Of a DNA stretch of 64,000 nucleotides, positions 25,709-34,673 are shown piece after piece. Position 1 is the stretch's first letter, and each line of letters opens with the position of its first letter. Where the stretch lies: the NCBI RefSeq assembly GCF_014651375.1, contig NZ_BMWT01000009.1:1-64000 (forward strand), given 5' to 3'. The position numbers and the translations under genes are program-made. Origin of the DNA: Tateyamaria omphalii (GTDB lineage: Bacteria; Pseudomonadota; Alphaproteobacteria; Rhodobacterales; Rhodobacteraceae). Below the pieces are notes generated by a model that worked only from the letters and a program-made list of their open reading frames with translations, did not search any database and was not told the origin of the DNA.

Positions 25709-26923
25709 TCAGGCTACGGCGTGGGCAATAGCGCACTGTTTCCATAGGTCTTTCAGTGCCATGACCAGATGTTCGATGTCCTCGGTGCTGTGCAGGGGCG
25801 AGGGCGTGAACCGCAACCGTTCGGTGCCTTTGGGGACTGTCGGGTAATTGATGGGCTGCACGTAGATCCCGTATTGCTGCATCAGGTAATCCGACAACAT
25901 CCGGCATTTGACCGGGTCCTTGATCATCACCGGGATGATGTGGCTGGGGTTGTCCATGTGGGGGATCCCCTCTTGGTCCAGCCGTTTGCGCAGGTAGGCC
26001 ACGCGCTTGCGTTGTTCGATGCGTTCCTGGTCCGATTGCTTGAGGTGGCGGATGGAGGTGCGCGCCGCTGACGCGACCGCGGGGGGCAGGGCGGTGGTGA
26101 AGATGAAGCCGGAGGCGAAGCTGCGGATGAAGTCGCAGAGCGCTTCCGAGCCGGTCACGTAGCCCCCCACCACGCCATAGGCTTTGCCGAGCGTTCCTTC
26201 GATCAGGGTGATGCGGTCCATCAGGCCCAACTCTTCTGCGACGCCGCCGCCGCGGGGTCCGTACATGCCGACGGCATGCACTTCGTCGATATAGCTCATT
26301 GCGCCATGTTTTTCGCACACGTCGAGGATTTCTGCGATCGGCGCGATGTCACCATCCATAGAGTAGACCGATTCAAACGCCACGATTTTCGGGGCGTTGG
26401 CGGGAAGGGCGGCCAGTTTGCGGTCGAGGTCTTCTGGGTCGTTGTGTTTCCAGATCACCTTGTTGGCCCGTGAGTGGCGGATGCCTTCGATCATGGAGGC
26501 GTGGTTGAGCTCGTCCGAGAGGATCACCGCGTCGGGGAGCCGTGACCCGAGCGTCGAGAGGGCCGCCCAGTTCGAGACGTAGCCGGACGTGAAGAGCAGC
26601 GCGCTTTCCTTGCCGTGGAGGTCGGCCAGTTCTTCCTCAAGCAGCTTGTGGGCGTGGTTCGTGCCCGAGATGTTGCGCGTGCCGCCTGCGCCCGCGCCGC
26701 ATTCGTCAATCGCGTCCTTCATCGCCTTGGTCACCGACGGATGCTGCCCCATGCCGAGATAGTCGTTCGAGCACCAGACGGTCACCTGGTCCGGGGCATC
26801 TTCGTTGTGGCACCTTGCGCGGGGGAAGGCGCCGGACTGGCGCTCCAACTCTGCGAATATGCGGTAGTTCCCCTCTTCTTTCAGCGCATCGAGTTGGGTT
26901 TGGAACAAAGCATCAAAGTCCAT
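25709..26923 (-). CDS. hemA: 5-aminolevulinate synthase
   Basis: This is a fold-type I PLP enzyme that condenses glycine and succinyl-CoA to 5-aminolevulinate (the C4 or Shemin route of alphaproteobacteria), feeding haem and bacteriochlorophyll synthesis. Diagnostic segments are [66 protein letters not shown] and the PLP lysine in [14 protein letters not shown]. Its 404 residues fit the family. The start overlaps the 3' end of puhE by 11 bases, so the two are coupled. Placement within the photosynthesis cluster suggests coregulation with pigment synthesis. Confidence 0.96.
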   Translation of the reverse strand: MDFDALFQTQLDALKEEGNYRIFAELERQSGAFPRARCHNEDAPDQVTVWCSNDYLGMGQHPSVTKAMKDAIDECGAGAGGTRNISGTNHAHKLLEEELADLHGKESALLFTSGYVSNWAALSTLGSRLPDAVILSDELNHASMIEGIRHSRANKVIWKHNDPEDLDRKLAALPANAPKIVAFESVYSMDGDIAPIAEILDVCEKHGAMSYIDEVHAVGMYGPRGGGVAEELGLMDRITLIEGTLGKAYGVVGGYVTGSEALCDFIRSFASGFIFTTALPPAVASAARTSIRHLKQSDQERIEQRKRVAYLRKRLDQEGIPHMDNPSHIIPVMIKDPVKCRMLSDYLMQQYGIYVQPINYPTVPKGTERLRFTPSPLHSTEDIEHLVMALKDLWKQCAIAHAVA

Positions 26924-27716
26924 GATGTCCCCCTGTGGTGTTTTTGGTTGGTTTTGCTTCTGGCAGCATCCAGCGCCAGAGCCGTTCGTCGGGGATGGGC
27001 AGGACCATCACCCAGTGTTCGAGGGCCGCAAGGGCCGTAAGGGCGGTGAGCAGGGCAAAGCCTGTGACCGCACCGGTGGTTTCGGCGGCATAGAGCCGTT
27101 CGAGCCAGCAGGCTGCGGCGAAGTTGAGTGCCGTGACCGAAATGGGGAAGAGCCAGTTCATGCCCGCCGTGCGGAAGTGGCTGGGCAGGTGTGCGAGTGC
27201 TTCGGGCAGAAAATCCACGTGGATGCGGGGGACGCCGAAGAAGAGGTTCAGCTTGGCCGAGATGCGGGCGAAGAAGAGGACCGCGAAGGTGTAGAAGGCA
27301 AATGGGTTGGGGGCATGCCAGAGTGCGAGGGCCAGTCCGATCAACGTCGCTGTCAGGAGCATCTCGTGATAGGCGATGGTGCCCCAGGCGCGGATGAACC
27401 GCTCCCATTCCGCCTTGTGCGGGGGCAGGGGCCTGCGGTTGGGGCCGGTGATGACGCCCGTGAGGAAGGCCAGTTCGATCCAGCCCCAGAGGGCGAGCGC
27501 CGAGAGGAAAGCGACATAGGTGCCGAGGATGTCGGTCTGTGTCATGGACCAGTAAGTGCCGTAAGCGCCCAAGGCCATGAGGGGTAGGGCGGCGATTGTC
27601 GTGGTGCGCCGCGCCTTTTCGCCTGAACGGTCGGCGTATTTGACCGCCATCAGGATGGTGCCTGTGGAGAACCACCAGATGAACAGGGCGATGAGGGCGG
27701 CGATCCAGGGGGTCAT
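26913..27716 (-). CDS. puhE: Photosynthetic complex assembly protein PuhE
   Basis: This 267-residue integral membrane protein has about seven hydrophobic segments and matches the 'putative photosynthetic complex assembly protein 2' family, for example [28 protein letters not shown] and [21 protein letters not shown]. In Rhodobacter, PuhE affects reaction-centre and LH1 assembly and bacteriochlorophyll supply. The ATG at 27716 (MTPWIAAL) is chosen because it begins the first membrane helix. About 210 bases without a gene separate it from acsF. Confidence 0.9.
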   Translation of the reverse strand: MTPWIAALIALFIWWFSTGTILMAVKYADRSGEKARRTTTIAALPLMALGAYGTYWSMTQTDILGTYVAFLSALALWGWIELAFLTGVITGPNRRPLPPHKAEWERFIRAWGTIAYHEMLLTATLIGLALALWHAPNPFAFYTFAVLFFARISAKLNLFFGVPRIHVDFLPEALAHLPSHFRTAGMNWLFPISVTALNFAAACWLERLYAAETTGAVTGFALLTALTALAALEHWVMVLPIPDERLWRWMLPEAKPTKNTTGGHHGL

Positions 27717-27927
27717 AGGCTGCCCCCAAAGTGCAGAGGGCAGCGCTCGACCTGGGGGGCGCTTTGCTCCATTTGATCTGCGCGTGTGCCCCAAAGCGTG
27801 GATGTCGTGTGTGCTGCGAGCGACATCGCCAATAGCGCCCTCCGGGGGGAGGTCGGGCGCTGCCCGGCGGTGCCGCCGGACGCGAGGGTTGGCTGATGTG
27901 CCGCCCAGTTATGCCAAACGGCTTGGA

Positions 27928-29040
27928 TCAATACGCAGGCTCCAACCGGGTGCTTTCGGGCACCACGTGTTTCTTGGCCGGGATCGTGTAGAGCGCCACG
28001 AAGGCCGCTGCTGCCCGCAGCTGTGCGCCGAGTTTTCTCAGGCCCGTCGCCTCGGCCATGTCCACATTGGCCTTTTGCAGCTTCTCAAGCTGGCGCTGCC
28101 AACGCGGGTGGTCGATGTCGAGCGTGATGGGGAAGATCTGTTCCGACAGTTTCGAGGTTTTGGTGAACACCTCGTGTGCGTACCAATCCGGGTCCACGCC
28201 GAGCGCTTCGTGGAAGGCGGGGCGCTGGTGGTCGCGCACATACATGGTGGCGTAGACCGCCGTTAGGAAGAACTTGATCCAGTAAACATTCATCCCGCTG
28301 GTCAGCTTCGGGTCGGTCTTCATCAGCAGTGCAAATGCCTCGCCATGCGAAAATTCGTCATTGCACCACTCTTCGAACCATTTGAAGATCGGGTGGAACC
28401 GGTGTTCCGGGTTGGCCTGAAGGTGCCGGAAAATGGTGATGTAGCGGGCATAGCCGATCTTTTCCGACAGGTAGGTCGCGTAGTATATGAACTTGGGCCG
28501 GAAATAAGTGTATTTCTTCTTCTGCGTCAGGAAGCCGAGGTTCACACGCAGGCCCGCTTCGCGCAGGGCGTCGTTGATGAAGCCCGCGTGGCGTGCCTCG
28601 TCCCGCGCCATCAGCTGGAACAGTTGCGTGATGTCCTTGTTGGCCCCGCGCCGCTTCATTTCCTTGTAGAGTACGCAGCCCGAAAACTCGGCTGTGCAGG
28701 AGGAGATCAGGAAGTCGATGAATTCCTTTTTCAGTTGCGGCTCCATCCCGTCCCAATCGACGTGATCCCAGTCTTCGTTTTTCTTGAAATGCCCCTTGTT
28801 TGGGTCGCTTTCCATCTGGTCGATCAGTTGGTCCCAGTCCTCGCGGACCGAGGAGACGTCAATGGCGTCAAGTTCGTCAAAATCGGTGGTGTAGAAGCGT
28901 GGGGTCAGCAGCGTGTTCTGCATGGCCGTTTCGGTGGCAAACTCAGACGTGAATTTTTCGTCCTGTGCCTGGGCAATGGCGAGGCCCTCTTCGACCGAAG
29001 TTGCATCTGCCGTATGCTTTTCTGTGTTCTGGATATTCAT
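27928..29040 (-). CDS. acsF: Aerobic Mg-protoporphyrin IX monomethyl ester cyclase
   Basis: AcsF forms the isocyclic E ring of (bacterio)chlorophyll using O2 and a diiron centre. The 370-residue protein shows EFSGCVLYKEMKRR, MARDEARHAGF and WCNDEFSHGEAFA with the ExxH iron-ligand pattern, and FRPKFIYYATYLSEKIGYARY. The oxygen-dependent enzyme is what an aerobic anoxygenic phototroph needs; no bchE is seen in this window. Its ATG overlaps the stop of the upstream small gene by 4 bases (ATGA). Confidence 0.96.
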   Translation of the reverse strand: MNIQNTEKHTADATSVEEGLAIAQAQDEKFTSEFATETAMQNTLLTPRFYTTDFDELDAIDVSSVREDWDQLIDQMESDPNKGHFKKNEDWDHVDWDGMEPQLKKEFIDFLISSCTAEFSGCVLYKEMKRRGANKDITQLFQLMARDEARHAGFINDALREAGLRVNLGFLTQKKKYTYFRPKFIYYATYLSEKIGYARYITIFRHLQANPEHRFHPIFKWFEEWCNDEFSHGEAFALLMKTDPKLTSGMNVYWIKFFLTAVYATMYVRDHQRPAFHEALGVDPDWYAHEVFTKTSKLSEQIFPITLDIDHPRWQRQLEKLQKANVDMAEATGLRKLGAQLRAAAAFVALYTIPAKKHVVPESTRLEPAY

Positions 29041-29333
29041 AGCGTCACCTCTTCAGAGAAGGAGAATTCGCAGAGTTCCATGACTTCGAAATCGCCGGTG
29101 AGGCGGGTCCAGAGCCGTTCAAGGCCGGATGCGCGGGTGATGATCGCCTCGCGATCCTCGCGCACGATCTCACCGAAGGGGGCCATGATTTCCGGCCCTT
29201 GCACCTGCACCTCGTCGCCCGGATAGACGGTCGTGCCGTTGTTGAACCGAACATGCGCGTGCAGGCTTTCGAACTTGTGGCTTATTTCGACCGTGCAGGG
29301 CGCACGTTCGACGTCCTTAGTCAGTAGTCCCAT
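29037..29333 (-). CDS. Conserved small protein between puhC and acsF
   Basis: This 98-residue soluble protein (MGLLTKDVERAPCTVEISHKF...) has AGGAGG 6-11 bases before the ATG. A small gene of this kind lies between puhC and acsF in other purple-bacterial photosynthesis clusters. The central PGDEVQVQGP and the acidic C-terminus suggest a small beta-rich fold, but no domain is recognised. It overlaps puhC by 17 bases and acsF by 4. A role with the cyclase is plausible because the aerobic cyclase can need an accessory subunit, but this is only inference. Confidence 0.82.
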   Translation of the reverse strand: MGLLTKDVERAPCTVEISHKFESLHAHVRFNNGTTVYPGDEVQVQGPEIMAPFGEIVREDREAIITRASGLERLWTRLTGDFEVMELCEFSFSEEVTL

Positions 29334-29820
29334 GGTGGCTTCCTCCTTGGGTCTGGGTTGGCTCCAGCAACCTGGCGAAGGTGCGGAGATTGTCGGCGCC
29401 AAAACCCATCAGCTCGGCGCTCCAGTTGGTCTTGGGGTCGTAGAGTGAAAGACGGTTGCCAGCGCGCAGGCGCAGCAGCACCGGGGCGGTGGCGTCTGCG
29501 CCGATCTTGCCCCGTTCGCGGGCGATCACCCGTTCGATGCCGGCCACAAAGCCGCCCTTGTCCGATGCGAAGTCCGCCAGAACCGTGCCATGTGCGTCCA
29601 GCACGCGCGCCGCACCCGACGCGTCGCCGGACAGGAAGATCGCGCGTTCCGCGATGATTTCCGTCTGGGGTGGGGTGCTTTCAAGGGGGCGGTCCGTGAG
29701 GGTGGCAATGGTGACCAGTGAAAGGACAATGAGCAGCAGGGCGAGGACCGCGCGGATCAGGATGCGCGGGACAAGTTCGTCTTCCTTGGCGTGTATGCGG
29801 GGAGTGGTGGCGTCAGACAT
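29317..29820 (-). CDS. puhC: Photosynthetic complex assembly protein PuhC
   Basis: The 167-residue protein has one N-terminal membrane helix (LIRAVLALLLIVLSLVTIATL, about 19-39) followed by a periplasmic domain with LSGDASGAARVLDAHGTVLADF and GFVAGIERVIARER, as in PuhC. PuhC is needed for optimal reaction-centre/LH1 assembly in Rhodobacter. It follows puhB by 5 bases and overlaps the next gene, so it belongs to the puhABC transcript. Confidence 0.9.
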   Translation of the reverse strand: MSDATTPRIHAKEDELVPRILIRAVLALLLIVLSLVTIATLTDRPLESTPPQTEIIAERAIFLSGDASGAARVLDAHGTVLADFASDKGGFVAGIERVIARERGKIGADATAPVLLRLRAGNRLSLYDPKTNWSAELMGFGADNLRTFARLLEPTQTQGGSHHGTTD

Positions 29821-29825
29821 GGCGC

Positions 29826-30458
29826 TTACTCCGCCGCGACCGCGCCACCGGGGGCAACGCGTGTGACCTGGGGTGTGCTTATCCGCGCCTCGGCCGCGTC
29901 GGCGAGGATGCGCGCGACGTTTTCGGCGTCGGGAATGCAGCGCAGGGCGGGCTGCGTGCTGCCGAACCGCCAGGGCCGCGCGTGCGGCCAGAGCACGAGG
30001 TAGCTGATCTTCGTCTTGCCGGTGGTGTCGAGCGCGATGGTGCCCGTGCCGTTCTTGCGCAGATCAAGCGCTGCTTTGCCCAGTTCGCGGTAGGGCAGGT
30101 TGATCGTCAGCGTGAGGGCCGCCCCGATCCGCATGGCGATGCGGGACGTGGTGATGGTGTACATCGTCGCCCGGGCCTGAATGAGTGCGACGCCGTAGAG
30201 CAGGGCGCAGACGATGGCCCCCAGAATGAGGAAGGGCACCGTGGCTCCGATCGCTTGCCCGATCGGCATGAGGTCCATCACCGAAATGAACCGCCAAGCG
30301 GCCAGCAACCCGAAATAGCCGATGATCCAGTTGAGGTTCAGTGCCTCGCGGGCGAGTGCGAGGGTGTCTGGCCTGCCTTGCCAGAGGATCTGTTCGCCCT
30401 CGGGCGGGCGTTCGGGGAGCCCTTCGATTGGTTCGACTGCGAAATCATCATGGGACAT
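29826..30458 (-). CDS. puhB: Photosynthetic complex assembly protein PuhB
   Basis: This 210-residue membrane protein has GLPERPPEGEQILWQGRPD, three hydrophobic segments (about 45-105) and a C-terminal PH-like domain (YTITTSRIAMRIG...). It matches PuhB, a dimeric factor for reaction-centre assembly. It is separated from puhA by a repeat-containing 324-base gap, unlike the tight spacing of the rest of the cluster, so a separate promoter or processing site may lie there. Confidence 0.92.
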   Translation of the reverse strand: MSHDDFAVEPIEGLPERPPEGEQILWQGRPDTLALAREALNLNWIIGYFGLLAAWRFISVMDLMPIGQAIGATVPFLILGAIVCALLYGVALIQARATMYTITTSRIAMRIGAALTLTINLPYRELGKAALDLRKNGTGTIALDTTGKTKISYLVLWPHARPWRFGSTQPALRCIPDAENVARILADAAEARISTPQVTRVAPGGAVAAE

Positions 30459-30782
30459 GGCGCACGTTCCCCTTCACGGTTTCGGGGGACCTGCATTGGT
30501 GCTGATATGTCCGGGGTTCACCCCCGGGCCGCGCCCGACCCTCCCATTGCGCCAAAGGCGCATGGTTGATTTCCGGCACGCCCCCGGCGTGACGGGAGGG
30601 CGCATTGGTGATGTCACGCGCTGCACGGTCGTTTTGCAGACCAACAGCGTGGCGGTTCGAATTGAGGTTGGGAGCGCCCACCCAGGGTCGGGCGCCGCCC
30701 TTTTTGCAAAGTGGCGAAGACGCACGCGCCAGCCGCCGGTGTGCCCCGGGGCCTTGCCAGGATATGGCGCGCGCGTGTTGCA
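30459..30782. repeat. puhA-puhB intergenic region with REP-like inverted GC-rich elements
   Basis: No gene was found in these 324 bases. GCGCCCGACCCTCCC (30533-30547) is met again in inverted sense around 30677-30700 (CCAGGGTCGGGCGCCGCCC followed by TTTTT). A related block occurs upstream of puhE near 27843-27865 (CGGGGGGAGGTCGGGCGC). These look like short interspersed palindromic repeats common between roseobacter genes. The GGGCGCCGCCC-TTTTT end on the plus strand is not placed to end a minus-strand transcript. Folding of the RNA could stabilise the puhA message. Confidence 0.5.
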
Positions 30783-31553
30783 TCAGAGCTTGGGCTCTTG
30801 CCGGCTGCTGTCGGCATAGAGGACACCGCCGCCGTAGTAGCCGCTGATCTTTTCCTCTTCGAGCATTGTCACCTGCGTGGCACTGGCGTGCTGCGGCACG
30901 GTGGCAAAGTGCTTGCCATAAAGCGTGCGTACGACAACCCGGTCGGATTTGATCCGGGCAAGGGTCAGCGGCACCAGACGGTTGCCGGTGCCCCATTTGG
31001 CGTCCAGTGTGTATTCAAGGTAGCGCACGAGCTGTTCAGGCTCGTCGATCCACATATCGACGACCTTGCCCACAACTTCCCCGTCGCCGGAAACCAGCGG
31101 CAGGCCGCGTGGATCACGACCCTTGGCAAAGCGGAAAGCGTCATTGCCCGACATCGGGATAATCTTGGGGTGGCCGTGGCCATCGAGTTCAGGCACGTCG
31201 CGGCGGGGCGCCCAGCTGGCCGGGCCAACGCCGTCCAGCATCGGATCGCCCGTCGGCTCCAGCGGGTAGCCGTTGCCCGGACCTGAGCGTTTCATCGGGA
31301 TATCGGACCGTTCGGGCGTTTGGCCTGACGGAACGGTTACGGTGCCACGCCCGTGGGGGAGTTCAAAGCTCTTGTCCTCGGGCAGGGGGAACAGGCCGGA
31401 ATTGGACGAGGCGTTGCCCTCGTCATCTTCCAGCGGATAGCCCTCGCGCATGTTTTCGCGCTGGATCCAGATGATGAGCCCGGCAAAGAAGATGTAGAAC
31501 AACCAGAGCGCCAGTGACGCGAGGTCGAATTCGCCAAAGAATGTTGCGGTCAT
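30783..31553 (-). CDS. puhA: Photosynthetic reaction centre H subunit
   Basis: The H subunit caps the cytoplasmic side of the reaction centre L/M core and gates protons to the secondary quinone. The 256-residue protein has a single N-terminal membrane helix (LALWLFYIFFAGLIIWIQ, about 12-30), then RENMREGYPLEDD, and the cytoplasmic barrel with GDPMLDGVGPASWA, VDMWIDEPEQLVRYLE and EEKISGYYGGGVLYA. AGGAAAGGA precedes the ATG. It lies 25 bases after lhaA in the same orientation, as in Rhodobacter. Confidence 0.97.
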   Translation of the reverse strand: MTATFFGEFDLASLALWLFYIFFAGLIIWIQRENMREGYPLEDDEGNASSNSGLFPLPEDKSFELPHGRGTVTVPSGQTPERSDIPMKRSGPGNGYPLEPTGDPMLDGVGPASWAPRRDVPELDGHGHPKIIPMSGNDAFRFAKGRDPRGLPLVSGDGEVVGKVVDMWIDEPEQLVRYLEYTLDAKWGTGNRLVPLTLARIKSDRVVVRTLYGKHFATVPQHASATQVTMLEEEKISGYYGGGVLYADSSRQEPKL

Positions 31554-31578
31554 GACAGATGTCCTTTCCTGGAGAAGG

Positions 31579-33003
31579 TCATGTGGGGAAATCCGCGAGG
31601 CCCAGGCGGCCCGCGTCCTTCCGTTCGGTGAGGGGACCCGAAGTGCGCACAAGCGGTCCCAGGATGACGAGAGTGACGAAGAGCAAGCCAATCTCGGTAT
31701 GGTAAACGAAGGAATATCCGGTGGTCGGGGTGGCAAGGCCTTCGCCCCATGCCCCAGACATGGCGACAGCACCAATCCAGTCGCGCAGCGTGCCGCCCAG
31801 GGCGATGGCGACGCCTGCGGCCGTGGCCTGCGCAGCGCCCCACGCCCCAAGGGCAAGACCGCGCCCTGCAACGCCTTTTGCCGGCATCGCCATGGCTGCC
31901 GTAAGAGTTGACACGGCAAAGAGCCCGCCGCCAAAGCCGATCAGCGTGGCGCCCGCGTAGAACAGCAGGTTGGCCTGCATCGGCGCTGCAAAGATCACGA
32001 GGGAGAAGGCCCAGATGCCGGCCAGCACACCAGCGCCCGCCAGCCGGTAGGAATTCGACCCTTTGGCAAGCCGCCGTCCGGCCCAGATGAAGCCGGTCAG
32101 CGCGCCCGCCGCCCAGAGGGCGGTCAGGATCGTGGTGGCCGACACCGAAAGCCCGAGGATTTCGCCGCCATAGGGTTCCAGAAGCACGTCCTGCATGTTG
32201 AAGGCCATGGTGCCGATGAAGACGCAGGCGAGCAGGCGCCCGGCCTTGCCCCCGGCGGCGTAATCGTTCCACGCGTCGCGGAAGAGCGGGCGCGGGGCCT
32301 CGCGCTGCTCACGGCTCATCGGCGTCACGCTTTCCTGTTTCCAGAGCGCGATGAAAGTGAGAACAGCGCCAACGACGGCAGAGCCTTGCACCACGCGGAT
32401 CAGGGTCAAGCTGCTGTAATTGTTCAGTAAACCACCGATGATCAGAGCTGAGATGCCCATGCCCACAAGGAACATGACATAGAGCATCGCCACCACGCGG
32501 GGGCGCGTTTCGTCCGTCGCGCGGTCACTGGCCAGCGCCAGCCCGGCGGTCTGCGTCATGTGAATGCCAAGGCCCGTCATCAGGAAGGCGAGGCCTGCCA
32601 GCACTTCTCCGGCAAAGGGGATGTCGTGCACGGTGTCGCCAGACAGGACAAGCAGGGCAAAGGGCATGATGGCAAGGCCGCCAAACTGCCAAAGAGCGCC
32701 GAACCAGATATAGGGGATGCGTTTCCATCCGATGGCAGAGCGGTACGTGTCGGAGCGGAAGCCCAGCAGCGCCCGGAACGGGGCCGACAAGACCGGCAGC
32801 GCAATCATCACTGCCACGATCATGGCGGGCACTGACAATTCCACGATCATCACGCGGTTGAGCGTACCGAGCAGCATGACCGAGGCCATGCCGACAGACA
32901 CCTGGAATAGCGACAGGCGCAGAAGCTGGCCCATCGGCAGGTCATCTGACGCCGCATCGGCAAAAGGCAGTGCCTTGAGCGAGAGATGCTTGAGCGCACT
33001 CAT
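31579..33003 (-). CDS. lhaA: LH1 assembly factor LhaA (PucC-family MFS protein)
   Basis: This 474-residue polytopic membrane protein of the BCD/PucC branch of the major facilitator superfamily has about 12 hydrophobic segments and LLGTLNRVMIVELSVPA, GFRSDTYRSAIGWKRIPYIW, QTAGLALASDRA and NMQDVLLEPYGG. LhaA promotes light-harvesting 1 assembly, probably by delivering bacteriochlorophyll. Its start overlaps the bchM stop by 4 bases. A second PucC-family gene lies at 45072-46328. Confidence 0.94.
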   Translation of the reverse strand: MSALKHLSLKALPFADAASDDLPMGQLLRLSLFQVSVGMASVMLLGTLNRVMIVELSVPAMIVAVMIALPVLSAPFRALLGFRSDTYRSAIGWKRIPYIWFGALWQFGGLAIMPFALLVLSGDTVHDIPFAGEVLAGLAFLMTGLGIHMTQTAGLALASDRATDETRPRVVAMLYVMFLVGMGISALIIGGLLNNYSSLTLIRVVQGSAVVGAVLTFIALWKQESVTPMSREQREAPRPLFRDAWNDYAAGGKAGRLLACVFIGTMAFNMQDVLLEPYGGEILGLSVSATTILTALWAAGALTGFIWAGRRLAKGSNSYRLAGAGVLAGIWAFSLVIFAAPMQANLLFYAGATLIGFGGGLFAVSTLTAAMAMPAKGVAGRGLALGAWGAAQATAAGVAIALGGTLRDWIGAVAMSGAWGEGLATPTTGYSFVYHTEIGLLFVTLVILGPLVRTSGPLTERKDAGRLGLADFPT

Positions 33004-33679
33004 GGCCGCAGCTCCATCGCTTCGGAGATGTAGAAACCGGAGGTGATCCGGTCGACTGGACGCAACATGCGGCGCACGCCTGCGGCCTTGGCGGCCTTGG
33101 CGAGTTTTGGGTGCGCGTGAGGGATCATGACCGGGGAACGGTCAGAGCGGGGGAAAGCCTTGCCCGCATACCACATCGCCATCAGCGCAGGGGTGCGCGG
33201 GGCGACGGTGAACACAACGGGGCCGCTGACGCGGGGTTCGAGCGCGGCAAGCGCGTCGCCGATATCAGAGGCGGTGTAGTAGATCAGGCTGTCCATCGCG
33301 ATGACGGCGTCGAACCCGCCGAGCTTTGGGTCCAGCATATCGCCCGCATGGAAGGTCACGTGGCTTTTCAGGTCGTGCGGCAGACGCAGTTGCGCAATGT
33401 CGATCAGTTGCGGCGAGATGTCGGCGGCGACCACTGTGGCCCCCCGTTTTGCCAGCTCGATGGTCGCGACACCCGGCCCGCAGCCCGCATCTAGTACCCG
33501 TGCGCCGCGCAGGTCGTCCGGCAGGCGGCTCAGCATCAGGTCGCGCATCCGCTCCCGCCCCGCGCGCACGGTTTCCCGAATGCGCGACACGGGCGCGTCC
33601 GATGTCAGACGCTCCCATGTCTTGGTCGCCGTGCGGTCGAAGTAGTCTTCGACGCGGGCGCGGGTGGAGCCGTAGTCCA

Positions 33680-33680
<1 letters not shown>
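33000..33680 (-). CDS. bchM: Mg-protoporphyrin IX O-methyltransferase
   Basis: BchM methylates the C13 propionate of Mg-protoporphyrin IX with SAM, ahead of the AcsF cyclase. The 226-residue protein has ARVEDYFDRTATKTWERLTSD, SAM motif I ARVLDAGCGPGVATIELAKRG, AADISPQLI and the C-terminal RITSGFYISEAMELRP typical of the family. The ATG overlaps the bchL stop by one base. Confidence 0.95.
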
Positions 33681-34654
<974 letters not shown>

Positions 34655-34673
34655 TATGTGCCCTCGAAACGGA

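Noticed and set aside
27713-27931. 72-codon minus-strand frame between acsF and puhE
   Set aside because: No ribosome site and no homology seen; the region contains REP-like GC-rich repeats that explain the open frame.
28345-29226. 293-codon open frame on the plus strand
   Set aside because: Antisense to acsF and the small gene upstream; no recognisable domain.
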